Assembly: GCA_003248315.1 (NCBI GenBank)
Contig: QKWM01000004.1
Coordinates: forward strand, 1,364,001-1,428,000
Direction: 5' to 3'
Source of the DNA: Streptomyces sp. SW4
Lineage (GTDB): Bacteria; Actinomycetota; Actinomycetes; Streptomycetales; Streptomycetaceae
DNA: 64,000 nt
A model generated the notes under the pieces. It saw only the letters and a program-made list of their open reading frames with translations. It did no database searches and was not told the origin of the DNA. How positions within the stretch are numbered: the stretch's first letter is position 1; each line of letters starts with the position of its first letter. Below, one piece after another: positions 52,808 to 62,617 of this stretch. Both the position numbers and the translations under genes were made by a program.

Positions 52808-55311
52808 GCCTCCACCCCCACCAAGTCGTCGGCGGCGGCGTCCTGCGCGCACCGCTGTCGTCCGCCGTACGGCCGGTGTCGTCCGCCGTACGGCCGCTGT
52901 CGTCCGCCGTACCGCCGCTGTCGTCCCTCGTACGGCCGCCGGGTTCGTCCAGGCCCAGCAGCAGCCGCACCACCGCACCACGGCGTCCGCCCGCCCGGTG
53001 TCGAGGCCGGCCGCGAAGCCGGGTACGCCCCCGCCGGTGGCCGCCGCGCCGTCGGACCCCGCGGGCCCGCGCCGGACCAGCTCGCCCAGGCTGCGGCGCA
53101 CCCCCGGCTCGTACGCCGAGAACGTCCGCCGCAGCAGCGGCAGCACGTCCGTGAACGCCTCGGCCGGCACCCCGGTGAGCCAGGCGTCGACCAGTCCGAG
53201 GAGCCGCTCGTCGTGGACGAGCAGCAGCCCGCCCCCGGAGCCGCCGCCGACGAACCCCTCGATCCACGCGGCGGCGTCCGGCGGCGGCGTGCCCGGGACA
53301 GCGTCAGCCCCATCTGCCGGGCCGTCTCCTCCGGCGTCAGCTCCCCGTCGTCCAGCAGGAGTCGCACGGCCCGCCCGCGGATGACGCCGGGCACGGTGTC
53401 CCGCCCGGACAGCACCCGCAGCACCGACCGCCAGCGGGCGCGCAGGTCCGCGTGGCCCGGAGCCGGGTCGTCGCCCAGCAGGCCCACCGCGCCGTGCACG
53501 GCGTCCACGTGGCGGCGCATCTGCTCGGCCGCCTCCGCGTCCAGCGCGGCGCAGGCCGGCGGCAGTCCGACGAACACCCGCTCGGCGAGGCCCGCGGCGA
53601 CCTCGGCGAGCGCCCCGGTGTCGGTGCCGCGCACGTCGCCGTAGCGCAGGGAACGGACCAGGGCCGGCAGGGCCTGCGCGAGGTGACCGACGTCCGTGTC
53701 GAGCGCGGCGCGGTCGGCCAGGACCCGCATCACGGTGGGCAGCGCGTCCGGCAGTCCGGCCAGCAGACAGCGCTCCGCCAGCGCGGTGACCTCGGCGAGG
53801 TGCTGGGCCGCGACGGCGTCCGCCTCGGCCTTGGCGGTCGCTGCGCCCCGCACGGTCGTGCCCCATATCCCGGCTTCGGCGACCCGCACGGACAGCTCCG
53901 GCTCCCAGCGCAGCCGCCAGGTCTCCCGGAAGGTGCCCGTGCTGCCGCGCGAGGCGGCCGGTTCGCCCCAGCCGATGCCGAGCAGCCGCAGCCGGTGCAG
54001 CAGTCTGCTGCGGCCCGCGTCGGTGTCCTTGCGCAGGTCCAGCTCCAGCTCCCGCTCCAGTGCCTCGGGCTTGAGCCGCAGCCGCCGCTGGAGCCGGGCG
54101 AGGTCCCGCTGCAACGGCACCGCCGGAGCGTCCTGCGGCACCTCCCCCAGCACGTCCCCGACGATCAGCCGGTCCCGCACGAGGGCCAGCGGCACGTCCG
54201 ATCCGTCGCACATCACCGCGCGCACGGCGTCGGTCGTCTCGCTCAGTCCGGGCAGCGGCCGGCCGCGCAGCGCGGCGAGCGTCCCGGCCAGCCGCACCGC
54301 CTCGATGACATGCGCGGAGGAGACGATCCGGTCCTCCTCGCGCAGCAGGCCGGCCACCTTCGTCAGCCACCGTTCGACCGGGCGGTCCGGGGCGCTGAAC
54401 AGATGCCCGTACCAGCCGGGCGAGGTGATGCCCGCTCCGTAGCCGCTCGCCCGGGACAGCCGCCGGTGCGTCCACGGCACCCACGTCATGTCCGTCCTGA
54501 CCTTGGGCAGGCCCTTCAGCAGCGCCCGGTCGGCGGTGACGGTGGCCTTCCGGCGCAGGGCGGGAACGTGCCACGCCCGCACACCACCGCCACGCCGCCG
54601 CCGAACTCCCGCTGCGCCGCCCGCACCCGGAGCCGCATCTGGGCCTCGCGGACCAGGTCCCGCTCCTCGCCGCCGCCGTACGTCTCGCGCAGTGCCTCCA
54701 TCGCCTCTTCCAGCACCGCGAACGCCGCGAGCGGGTCCCCCTTGCCCGCTCCGCGGTGCTCGACGACGTCCTCCCACCAGCGCTCCGGGTCGTCGTACCC
54801 GGCGGCGTCCGCGAGGGCGGCCAGCGGATCGGTCCGGGCGTCGCGGGGCCGGGCTCCCGTCGCTCGTCCCCTGCCTTCCCTTCCGCCCGTTCCTCTTCCT
54901 CCCGGTCCTCTTCCTCCCGGTCCTCTTCCTTCCGTTCTTCGGCGTGCGGTGTCTCCCACGCCAGGGTGTGCGCGGCGGGCAGGTCGATGAAGCGGGCCGG
55001 CACCCCGTGCTCCAGCGCCCAGCGGATGGCGACCCACTCCGGGGAGAACTCGGCCAGCGGCCAGAACGCGGAGCGGCCGGGTTCGTCCACGGCGTGGGCG
55101 AGGAGGGCGACCGGCGGCCGCATGCCCTCGTCGCCGGCGAGCGGGATGAGCCCGTCGGCCTCCGGGGGCCCCTCGATCAGCACCACTCGGGGCGGGACGC
55201 CTCCAGGGCCGCCCGGACCGCCCGTGCCGACCCGGGCCCGTGATGGCGCACTCCGAGCAGGAGGGGCCCGGCACCGGCGCCCGCGCCGCCCGTCCTGTCA
55301 CCGACCGTCAC
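52804..55311 (-). CDS. DUF5682 family protein of the five-gene system (apparent frameshifts)
   Basis: Corrected length about 837. GTG 55311 is chosen for the GGGAGGGG six bases upstream. The N-terminus (LLLGVRHHGPGSARAVRAAL, then EVVLIEGPPEAD) has a GxxH and a following acidic motif like TraB/EreA-type folds; this is inference. An acidic Glu/Arg stretch near residue 120 and a long helical body follow. Six one-base losses (near 55187, 54850, 54580, 53290, 52970 and 52850) are needed. DUF5682 genes travel with MoxR and VWA genes. Function unknown. Confidence 0.75.
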
Positions 55312-55459
55312 CGGTGTCCCCTCCCCCTGCGGGTCCACGTCGAGTCGCCGTCGTCCCGCCCGCGCCGGCCCACCGCCGACAGCCCGGCGGCCCCCGCGAA
55401 CCGGCCCACGCCCACCTGCCGCTCCCGTCGGCACCGCGTCTCCTGCCCCCGCCGGCCGT

Positions 55460-56586
55460 TCACGCGCTCACCTCCCGGCAGGCGCGGTAGAAGTCCGTCC
55501 ACCCGTCCCGCTCACGGACGACCGTCTCCAGGTACTCCTGCCAGATCACGCGGTCGGCCGCCGGATCGCGGACGACGGCGCCGAGGATGCCCGCGGCGAC
55601 GTCACCGGGCCGCAGCACGCCGTCCCGAAGTGGGCGGCGAGTGCCAGGCCGTTGGTGACCACGGAGATGGCCTCGGCCGTCGACAGGGTGCCGCTGGGCG
55701 TCTTCAGCTTGGTCCGGCCGTCGGTCGTCACTCCGTCGCGCAGCTCGCGGAAGACGGTGACGACGCGGCGGATCTCGTCGATGCCGTCCGGCGCGGCCGG
55801 CAGGTCGAGGGAGCGGCCGATCTGGTCGACGCGGCGCGCGACGATGTCGACCTCCGCCTCGGGGCTCTCCGGCAGCGGCAGCACCACCGTGTTGAAGCGT
55901 CGGCGCAGGGCGCTCGACAGGTCGTTGACACCGCGGTCGCGGTCGTTGGCCGTGGCGATCAGGTTGAAGCCGCGGACCGCCTGCACCTCCTGCCCCAGCT
56001 CGGGTATCGGCAGCGTCTTCTCGGACAGGATCGTGATGAGCGTGTCCTGCACGTCGGCCGGGATCCGGGTCAGCTCCTCGACCCGGGCGGTCATGCCCTG
56101 CGCCATGGCCCGCATCACGGGGCTGGGCACGAGGGCGTCCCGGCTGGGGCCGTGGGCGAGCAGCTGCGCGTAGTTCCAGCCGTAGCGGATGGCCTCCTCC
56201 GGTGTGCCCGCGGTGCCCTGCACCAGCAGCGTGGAGTCGCCGCTGACGGCCGCGGCCAGGTGCTCGGACACCCAGGTCTTGGCGGTGCCGGGGACGCCCA
56301 GCAGAAGCAGCGCCCGGTCGGTGGCGAGCGTGGAGACGGCGACCTCCACGATGCGGCGGGGGCCCACGTACTTCGGGGTGATGACCGTGCCGTCCGGCAG
56401 GGTCCCGCCGAGCAGGTACAGGGCGACGGCCCACGGGGACAGCTTCCAGCGGGCCGGGCGCGGCCGGTCGTCCTGGGCCGCCAGCGCGGCGAGCTCGTCG
56501 GCGAAGGCGTCCTCGGCGTGCGGCCGCAACTCCTGCGACTGCTGCGCGGTCGGTTCGGCGGACGTCGGTTCAACGGACACGGACAT
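55460..56586 (-). CDS. MoxR-type AAA+ ATPase of the five-gene system (apparent frameshift)
   Basis: Corrected length 375, ATG 56586 after GGAGGGGA. Walker A is GVPGTAKTW. The Walker B region reads ARVEELTRIP where MoxR proteins usually have DEINRAP. Sensor 1 is ATANDRD, and the arginine-finger region is LSSALRRRFNTVVLPLP. One base near 55620 is lost. The ATPase probably remodels a complex built with the VWA partner two genes on. It is first in its operon and divergent from the SWIM gene. Confidence 0.85.
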
Positions 56587-56628
56587 GGCTCGGTCCCCTC
56601 CAGCTCGGCCGGTTCGGATCTGCCACCA

Positions 56629-56651
56629 ACCGTGCACCACGGCACTGACAA
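56629..56651 (-). promoter_or_regulatory. Degenerate RecA-NDp-like promoter toward moxR
   Basis: On the minus strand TTGTCAGTG (56651-56643), N8, then CACGGT (56634-56629), which misses the first T of the TANNNT consensus. The leader to ATG 56586 would be about 38 nt and contains a ribosome site. Confidence 0.45.
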
Positions 56652-56696
56652 TCGCCCTGACCTGGGCAAACCGTGCTCGGGGGCTGATTGTCAGTG
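56643..56696. promoter_or_regulatory. 11-bp inverted repeat in the divergent moxR-SWIM region
   Basis: CACTGACAATC (56643-56653) and GATTGTCAGTG (56686-56696) are perfect complements, 32 bp apart, facing outward toward each operon. Each arm is the upstream element of a promoter on its own side. Confidence 0.8.
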
Positions 56697-56710
56697 GCGG
56701 GACCTACCTT
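56688..56710 (+). promoter_or_regulatory. RecA-independent DNA-damage (PafBC-type) promoter of SWIM gene
   Basis: TTGTCAGTG (56688-56696), exactly 8 bp, then TACCTT (56705-56710). This matches the RecA-NDp consensus TTGTCRGTG-N8-TANNNT described for mycobacteria. The start would fall at 56717-56718, so the message is leaderless; there is no ribosome site before ATG 56718. Confidence 0.7.
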
Positions 56711-56717
56711 CGATGGC

Positions 56718-58072
56718 ATGACTTCGCAGGGGGTGCGCTGGACCGCGGACCAGGTGCTGGCACTGGCGCCTGACGCCGCGTCACGCAAAGCGGGAAGCAA
56801 ACTCGGCACGGCGGGACCGTGGTCCGAGACGGGGAGTTCGGACGAGGGGACGGTGTGGGGGCTGTGCAAGGGCAGCGGCAGCAAGCCGTATCGGACGGTC
56901 GTCGACCTGGCGGACGCCTCGGGACCGGCGTACAAGTGCACGTGCCCGAGCCGTAAGTTCCCGTGCAAGCACGCCCTCGGCTGCTGCTGCTCTGGGCCGA
57001 GGGCCCCGCCGCGCTGCCCGGGGAGCGGACGGCGCCCGACTGGGCGGAGCAGTGGACGGCGGCGCGCCGCGAGCGGTCGGAGGAGAAGCGGCGGGGCGCC
57101 GCGCCGGCCGCGACCGCACCGGCCGACCCGGAGGCGGCGCGGCGCAGGGCGGAGCGCCGGGCCGAGCGCATCACCGCCGGGGCGACGGAGCTGGAGCAGC
57201 GCCTGGCCGACCTGCTGCGCGGCGGCCTCGCCGGGGCCGAGCACGCGGGGTACGGGCTGTGGGAGGAGACGGCGGCCCGGATGGTCGACGCGCAGGCCTC
57301 CGGGCTGGCCGCCCGGGTCCGGGAGCTGGGCGCGATCCCGTCGTCCGGTCCCGGCTGGCCGGTCCGGCTCCTGGAGGAGTGCGCGCTCCTCCATCTCCTC
57401 GACCAGGGGTGGCTGCGTCAGGACCGGCTGCCGGCCGGCCTCGCCGCGACGGTGCGCTCGCGCGTCGGGCTGCCCACGGCGCCGGACGGGCCGCCCGTGC
57501 GCGACCACTGGCTCGTCCTCGCCCAGTACGACACGGCCGACGCCCGCCTGACGACCCGTCGTGTCTGGCTCTACGGCACCGCGTCGGACCGCCTCGCACT
57601 GCTCCTCTCCTACGGCGCCGCCGGCCGCGCCCCGGAACTGACGCTTCCGGTGGGCCTGTCACTGGAGGCCGAGGTCCTCCCCCACCCGGGCGCGGGCCGG
57701 CAACGGGTGTCGCTCGGCGAGCGGTTCGCCCCGCCGGTGCCCGCCTTGGCCCGTCCGCCGGGCGTGACGACGGCCGAGGCGGCCGCCCGGTACGGCAGAG
57801 CCCTGCGCGACGACCCGTGGCTGGACTCCGTCCCCGTCACCCTCGGCCGGGTCATACCGACGCCGGACGGCGGCTCCTGGCAACTGGCCGACGCCGACGG
57901 GGACTCCGCCCTGCCGCTGACGCCGTCCGCGCACAACCGGCCGGGCCTGTGGCGCCTGGTCGCCCTCTCCGGCGGCGCGCCGGTGACGGTCTTCGGGGAG
58001 TGCGGCCACCGGGGCTTCACCCCCCTCACGGCCTGGCCGACCGCCTCGGGCGCGGCGGTGCCCCTGACCTGA
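56718..58072 (+). CDS. SWIM zinc-finger protein of the five-gene system (apparent frameshift)
   Basis: Corrected length 451. The SWIM motif CTCPSRKFPCKH (CxC-x6-CxH) near residues 75-90 binds zinc and is linked to DNA or protein contacts. A helical region with ARRRAERRAERITAGA follows, then a long C-terminal part of unknown fold. One base lost near 56980 (HALGLLLLWAE expected). ATG 56718 sits at the predicted transcript start. It is first of a pair with DUF5691, divergent from moxR. Confidence 0.85.
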
Positions 58073-58180
58073 CCACGGCACCACCACCCGATCACGGCTC
58101 CGCTGCCGACGGAAGCGACCGCGGAACGAACGACCGGTGCCGACCACCGCGCCACTCGGCTGACCACGGAAAGGAACGGC

Positions 58181-59772
58181 ATGTCCCAGACCTCCGCTCC
58201 CTGGGAGGACCTCGTCACGTCGGCGCTGCTCGGCACCGACCGGCGCACTCCCCCGGCTGCGCTCCCGGCCCGGACGCGCCGAGGGCGCTGCTGGACGCGG
58301 CTGCGGTGGAGACCGTCCGCAGGCGGGCCGGCCTGCGCCCGGCCCGGGCCGCCGACCGGCCGCGGCCCGCTCCCGAGGACCCGCGCCCTCCGCTGCCGGC
58401 CGCGGCCGCCCGCAGGCTGTCGACGTTGCTCGCCGACCGCTCCGGCACCGCGGGCAGCGGCCGCAGGGGCACGGCGCCGGATCTGATGGAGCTGCTCCCC
58501 CAGTGGCTCGCGACGGCGAACGCCCGCGGCTACGCGGCTCCCCCACAGGCCCTGCCCGCCCTGCTGGACGCGGCCCGCGGACGCACGGACCTGCGGCCGG
58601 CGGCGCTTGCCTTCGCCGGGCCGCGCGCCCTGTGGCTGGCCCGCCTGAACCCGGACTGGCGGTTCGCGCTCCGCGCGGCGCCGGGCGGCGACGGTGCGCT
58701 GCCGCGGCCCGAGGACACCGCCGCGGTGCACCGGCTCTGGCAGGAGGGCCTGTTCGCCGAACGGGTCGCGCTGCTGTCGTCGCTGCGCGCCCACGACCCG
58801 GCTTCCGCCCGCGACCTGCTCGCCACGACCTGGGCGACGGAACGGGCGGAGGACCGTCTGATGTTCCTCGACTCCCTGCGGTCGGGACTGGGCCCGGACG
58901 ACGAGCCGTTCCTCGAGCAGGCGCTGGCCGACCGCAGCCGCAACGTCCGGTCGACGGCGGCGGAACTGCTGTCCGCGCTGCCGGAGTCGGCGCTGGCCGC
59001 GCGGATGGCGGCCCGTGCCGGGACCTGCGTCAGCGTCGACCGCACCCGGCCGGAACCCACGATCGTCGTGGAGGCGCCGCACGAGTGCGACGCGGCCATG
59101 GAGCGCGACGGCGTCGTGGCGAAGCCGCCGGCCGGCCGGGGCGAGCGGTCCTGGTGGCTGGGCCAGCTGGTGGAGGCCGCCCCGCTCGCCACCTGGCCGG
59201 CCCGACTCGGCGGACGCAGCCCCGAGGACATCGTCGCGCTGCCGGTGGCGGACGACTGGCAGGGCGAGCTGCACGCGGCGTGGTGCCGGGCGGCGGTACG
59301 GCAGCGGGACGCCGCGTGGGCGCGGGCGCTCCTCGGCGCACCGACGGCGCCGGAGGCCGGCGGGCCGGGCGCGGTGTCCCTGGCCGAGCGGGCCAAGCTG
59401 CTCGGCACGCTCGATCCGGACGAACGGGCCCGGTGGGTCGCCGGGTTCATCTCGACGCACGGCCTGTCGGAGGCGTTCCAGCTGCTCGGGGTGTGTGCGG
59501 TGCCGTGGGCGGCGCCGCTCGGGCGGGCGGTCGTCGACGCGCTCGACATCGCGCGCGAGGCGGGCAGTTACCCGTGGAGCTTCAGCGGGGTCATGGGGCT
59601 CGCGGAACGCTGCCTCGACCCGGCCGAAGCGAGCCGCCTCGACGGTCTCCTCGCGATACCCGACGAACGGGAGGACGCGTCGCCCGGGGCGGGCGGGTAC
59701 TGGGCGGAGGCGTTCCAGCGCCTGGTCACGACGCTGCGTTTGCGCGCGGCGATGGCGGAGGAGCTGGCCTAG
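58181..59772 (+). CDS. DUF5691 family protein of the five-gene system (apparent frameshift)
   Basis: Corrected length 530, ATG 58181 after AAAGGAAC. The N-terminus is WEDLVTSALLGTDRRTPP. The body is all-helical with HEAT-like pieces (LADRSRNVRSTAAELLSALP). No catalytic motif was seen. One base lost near 58272. It lies 108 bp after the SWIM gene. DUF5691 genes are regular partners of SWIM and MoxR genes in actinobacteria, which is my basis for treating the five as one system. Confidence 0.8.
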
Positions 59773-60253
59773 GCCCGGCGAGCGGGATGGGCCTTGGACC
59801 GGTACACGGAAGGGCCTTGGGACCGGCACCCGGAAGGGGCCCTGGGCCCGGCACACGGAAGGGCCCGGGCTCCGCACGCGGCCAAGGCGCTGGGCCTCGC
59901 ACGGGGTAAAGGCGCTGGGCCTCGCACGGGGCAAGGGCGCCGGCCCTCGCACGGGGCACCTCGGCGGCCAGGGCGGCGTCTCTTACCCAGGTCCCGCATG
60001 CGGCAAGGGCCTGGGCTCCGCGCCGGTAGGACTTCGACCCGCGAGCGGGAAGAAGGAGTAGACCCGGCCGCCCGCCGCGCCTGGCGTCCCGCCCGCCGCC
60101 CCTGGCGTCCCGCCCGGCCGTCGGCTGTCCGGCCGCACGGCTACCCGGCTGCCCAGCCGTCCGGCTGCTCGGGAGGGGCGGCTGCCCGACTACCCGGCTA
60201 GCCAGCCGTCCGGCCGCCCGGGAGGGGCTACCCGGGAGGGCGGCCGTCCGAGG
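59773..60253. other. 481-bp convergent gap rich in tandem repeats
   Basis: Three 25-bp units (59884-59908, 59909-59933, 59934-59958; core AAGGCGCTGGGCCTCGCACG) lie here. Farther on (60070-60235) come looser repeats of CTGGCGTCCCGCCCG and of GGCTACCCGG with GCCAGCCGTCCGG. I see no gene. Confidence 0.6.
59884..59958. repeat. 25-bp tandem repeat, three copies
   Basis: The first two copies differ only at the next-to-last base (GGTA versus GGCA). The third has two further changes. Confidence 0.85.
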
Positions 60254-60669
<416 letters not shown>

Positions 60670-61189
60670 CACTGCCTCCATGAAGCGACTACATCCATCC
60701 GTACCGACAAGGACCGCACCGAAAACACCGGTGCCCGGCCCGTCCCGGGGAAGTGAACGAACGTTATCTCCAGCATCCCGCAACCGGCAGTTTCGCGGTG
60801 GATACCGAGGGGGAAATCACACGGTGGGACACGCGTACGGAGAGCCGCACTCGACGATCGTTCACCGGGGACCCAGGAAGCGCCGGCGCCGCTCACCCTC
60901 CCCGGCCTCTCACATCGGTCACTTCTCAGGTATTCACCGCACATTCCTCAGGCACCACGGCGACACCGCACCACCGCACCACCCACCGCACCGCACCGCA
61001 CCGCACCACCGACCCCACCGCACCACCGCACCACCGCACCACCGCACACCGGCGCCGCAGCACCACCCCACGGCAGGAACTGCGCTCCGTAGTCGGCCGT
61101 ACTCGCATCGCGATCGCTTGTGTCACAGCTCTCCCTGAGGGCACACGGGGAACACAGGCGTTGCTCCGCGTGCCGACAGGAGGTCGGCC
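60670..61189. other. 520-bp divergent gap with CACCG microsatellite
   Basis: Between icmB and the lipase gene. About 60965-61050 is a run of CACCG/CACCACCG pentamer and octamer repeats, and no coding sequence is recognised. Promoters for both genes must lie here but none is clear. Confidence 0.5.
60965..61050. repeat. CACCG-type microsatellite
   Basis: Mixed CCGCA, CACCG and CCGCACCA units, more than a dozen copies with few interruptions, giving strong C-versus-G strand bias. Confidence 0.75.
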
Positions 61190-62375
61190 ATGAAGGTCAC
61201 CAGGGCAATCCACCCCTTTCTCCCCTGCTCCCGCTCTGCCGGCGCCTCCTGCCGGGCCTGCCACCCCTGCCGCCCCTCCCAGGCATTCCCGGCCTGACCA
61301 CCCTGTCCGGCCTGCCCGGCCTGACCGCCCTGCCCAGCCTCTCCGGTCTGCCCAGCCTTTCCGGCCTGCCCGGCCTGTCCGCCCTGCCCAGCCTGTCCGG
61401 GCTGCTCGGCCCGCAGACGCTCACCGCCGTCCCCCTCCTCTCGGCGCTCCGCGTCCCACCGGTCCCCGTCCCGGTCCCGGCCGTGCCGACGGTCCCGGGG
61501 GCGCTGCTGAAGGCCACGGCCCTGGACCTGGCGATCCTGGCGGGCCACCTGTTCCTCTACCCCTCGGGCATCACCCAGGAGCGCCCGGCCCCGGCCCCCG
61601 CCCCGCCGGCCCCTTGCCCGCCGTCCCCCGCCGCGCCTCCCCGGGGCCGGCCGAGGGCGGGCGGAAGCAGCGGCCCGCGGAGGCGGAGACCCCTCTCGTC
61701 GCCCCCCGTCTGCCGGTCCCGCCGGACGACGCGCATCTCCCGGTCGTACTGCTGCACGGTTTCATCGACAACCGTTCCGTCTTCGTCCTGCTGCGCCGCA
61801 GCCTCGCCCAGCACGGCCGGCGACAGATCGTGTCGCTCAACTACTCCCCGCTGACCTGCGACATCCGCACCGCCGCGGAGCTGCTCGGCCGTCACCTCGA
61901 GGAGATCTGCGAACGCACGGGCAGCGAGCAGGTCGACATCGTGGGCCACAGCCTGGGCGGCCTGATCGCCCGTTACTACGCGCAGCGGCTCGCCGGTGAC
62001 CGGCGTGTCCGGACGCTGGTGACGCTCGGCACGCCGCACGCCGGCACCCGCGTGGTGCCGTTGGCGAACGCGCACCCCATCGTGCGCCAGATGCGCCCCG
62101 GTTCCCCGGTCATCCAGGAGCTGGCGCTGCCGGCCCCCGGCTGCCGTACGCGGTTCGTCAGTTTCTGGAGCGACCTGGACCGCGTGATGGACCCGCTCGA
62201 GACGGCCTGCCTGCACCACCCCGACCTGCGGGCGCAGAACGTGCAGGTGAGCGGCATCGGGCACCTGGCCCTGCCCGTCCATCCGGCCGTCGCCACGGGG
62301 ATCCGCCAGGCCCTCGACGCGGCGGCGGCCGAGGCCGCCACCGGCGGACACGCCGGCGGCCTGACGGTCGCCTGA
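61190..62375 (+). CDS. Lipase/esterase, alpha/beta-hydrolase (apparent frameshifts)
   Basis: Corrected length 395. AGGAGG lies just before ATG 61190. The N-terminus is a long Leu/Pro/Gly-rich region with repeats such as GLPSLSGLPGLSALPSL (residues about 30-80). The hydrolase domain has the oxyanion motif VVLLHGFIDN and the nucleophile elbow VDIVGHSLGGLIARYY. The late Asp-His region (GHLALPVHPAV) is present. One-base losses near 61220 and 61620. It is probably exported or surface-held; substrate unknown. Confidence 0.8.
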
Positions 62376-62539
62376 ACCACCGGAGACCACCCCGGGGTAC
62401 CACCGGCGCACCCCGGAAACGCCTTCACTTCCCGGCCACAAAGTCGAACGTTCATCGAACACAAAGCCAAGGTCGTGCCCGCGGTCCCCCAAAACACGGC
62501 CGATTGCCCGTTTCCTGCGCGCGTGAAACCTGCCGAAGA

Positions 62540-62569
62540 TTGTCGTGCCCGCGTACCGCCGGGTACAGT
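62540..62569 (+). promoter_or_regulatory. Predicted promoter of M23 peptidase gene
   Basis: TTGTCG (62540-62545), 18 bp, TACAGT (62564-62569), with GTG 62618 about 45 nt beyond the predicted start. Confidence 0.5.
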
Positions 62570-62617
62570 CGCCGCACTGCTCTGGCAGCCCCTGTTGTCG
62601 AGGCGAAAGAGAAGTTG

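Noticed and set aside
62438..62462. GAACGTTC and GAAC near 62443 as a possible LexA/SOS box
   Set aside because: The half-sites have no 4-7 bp spacer and the second is in the wrong orientation for the actinobacterial consensus.
62376..62617. c-di-AMP (ydaO) riboswitch before the M23 peptidase
   Set aside because: The predicted promoter leaves a leader of only about 45 nt, too short, and the core motifs are absent.
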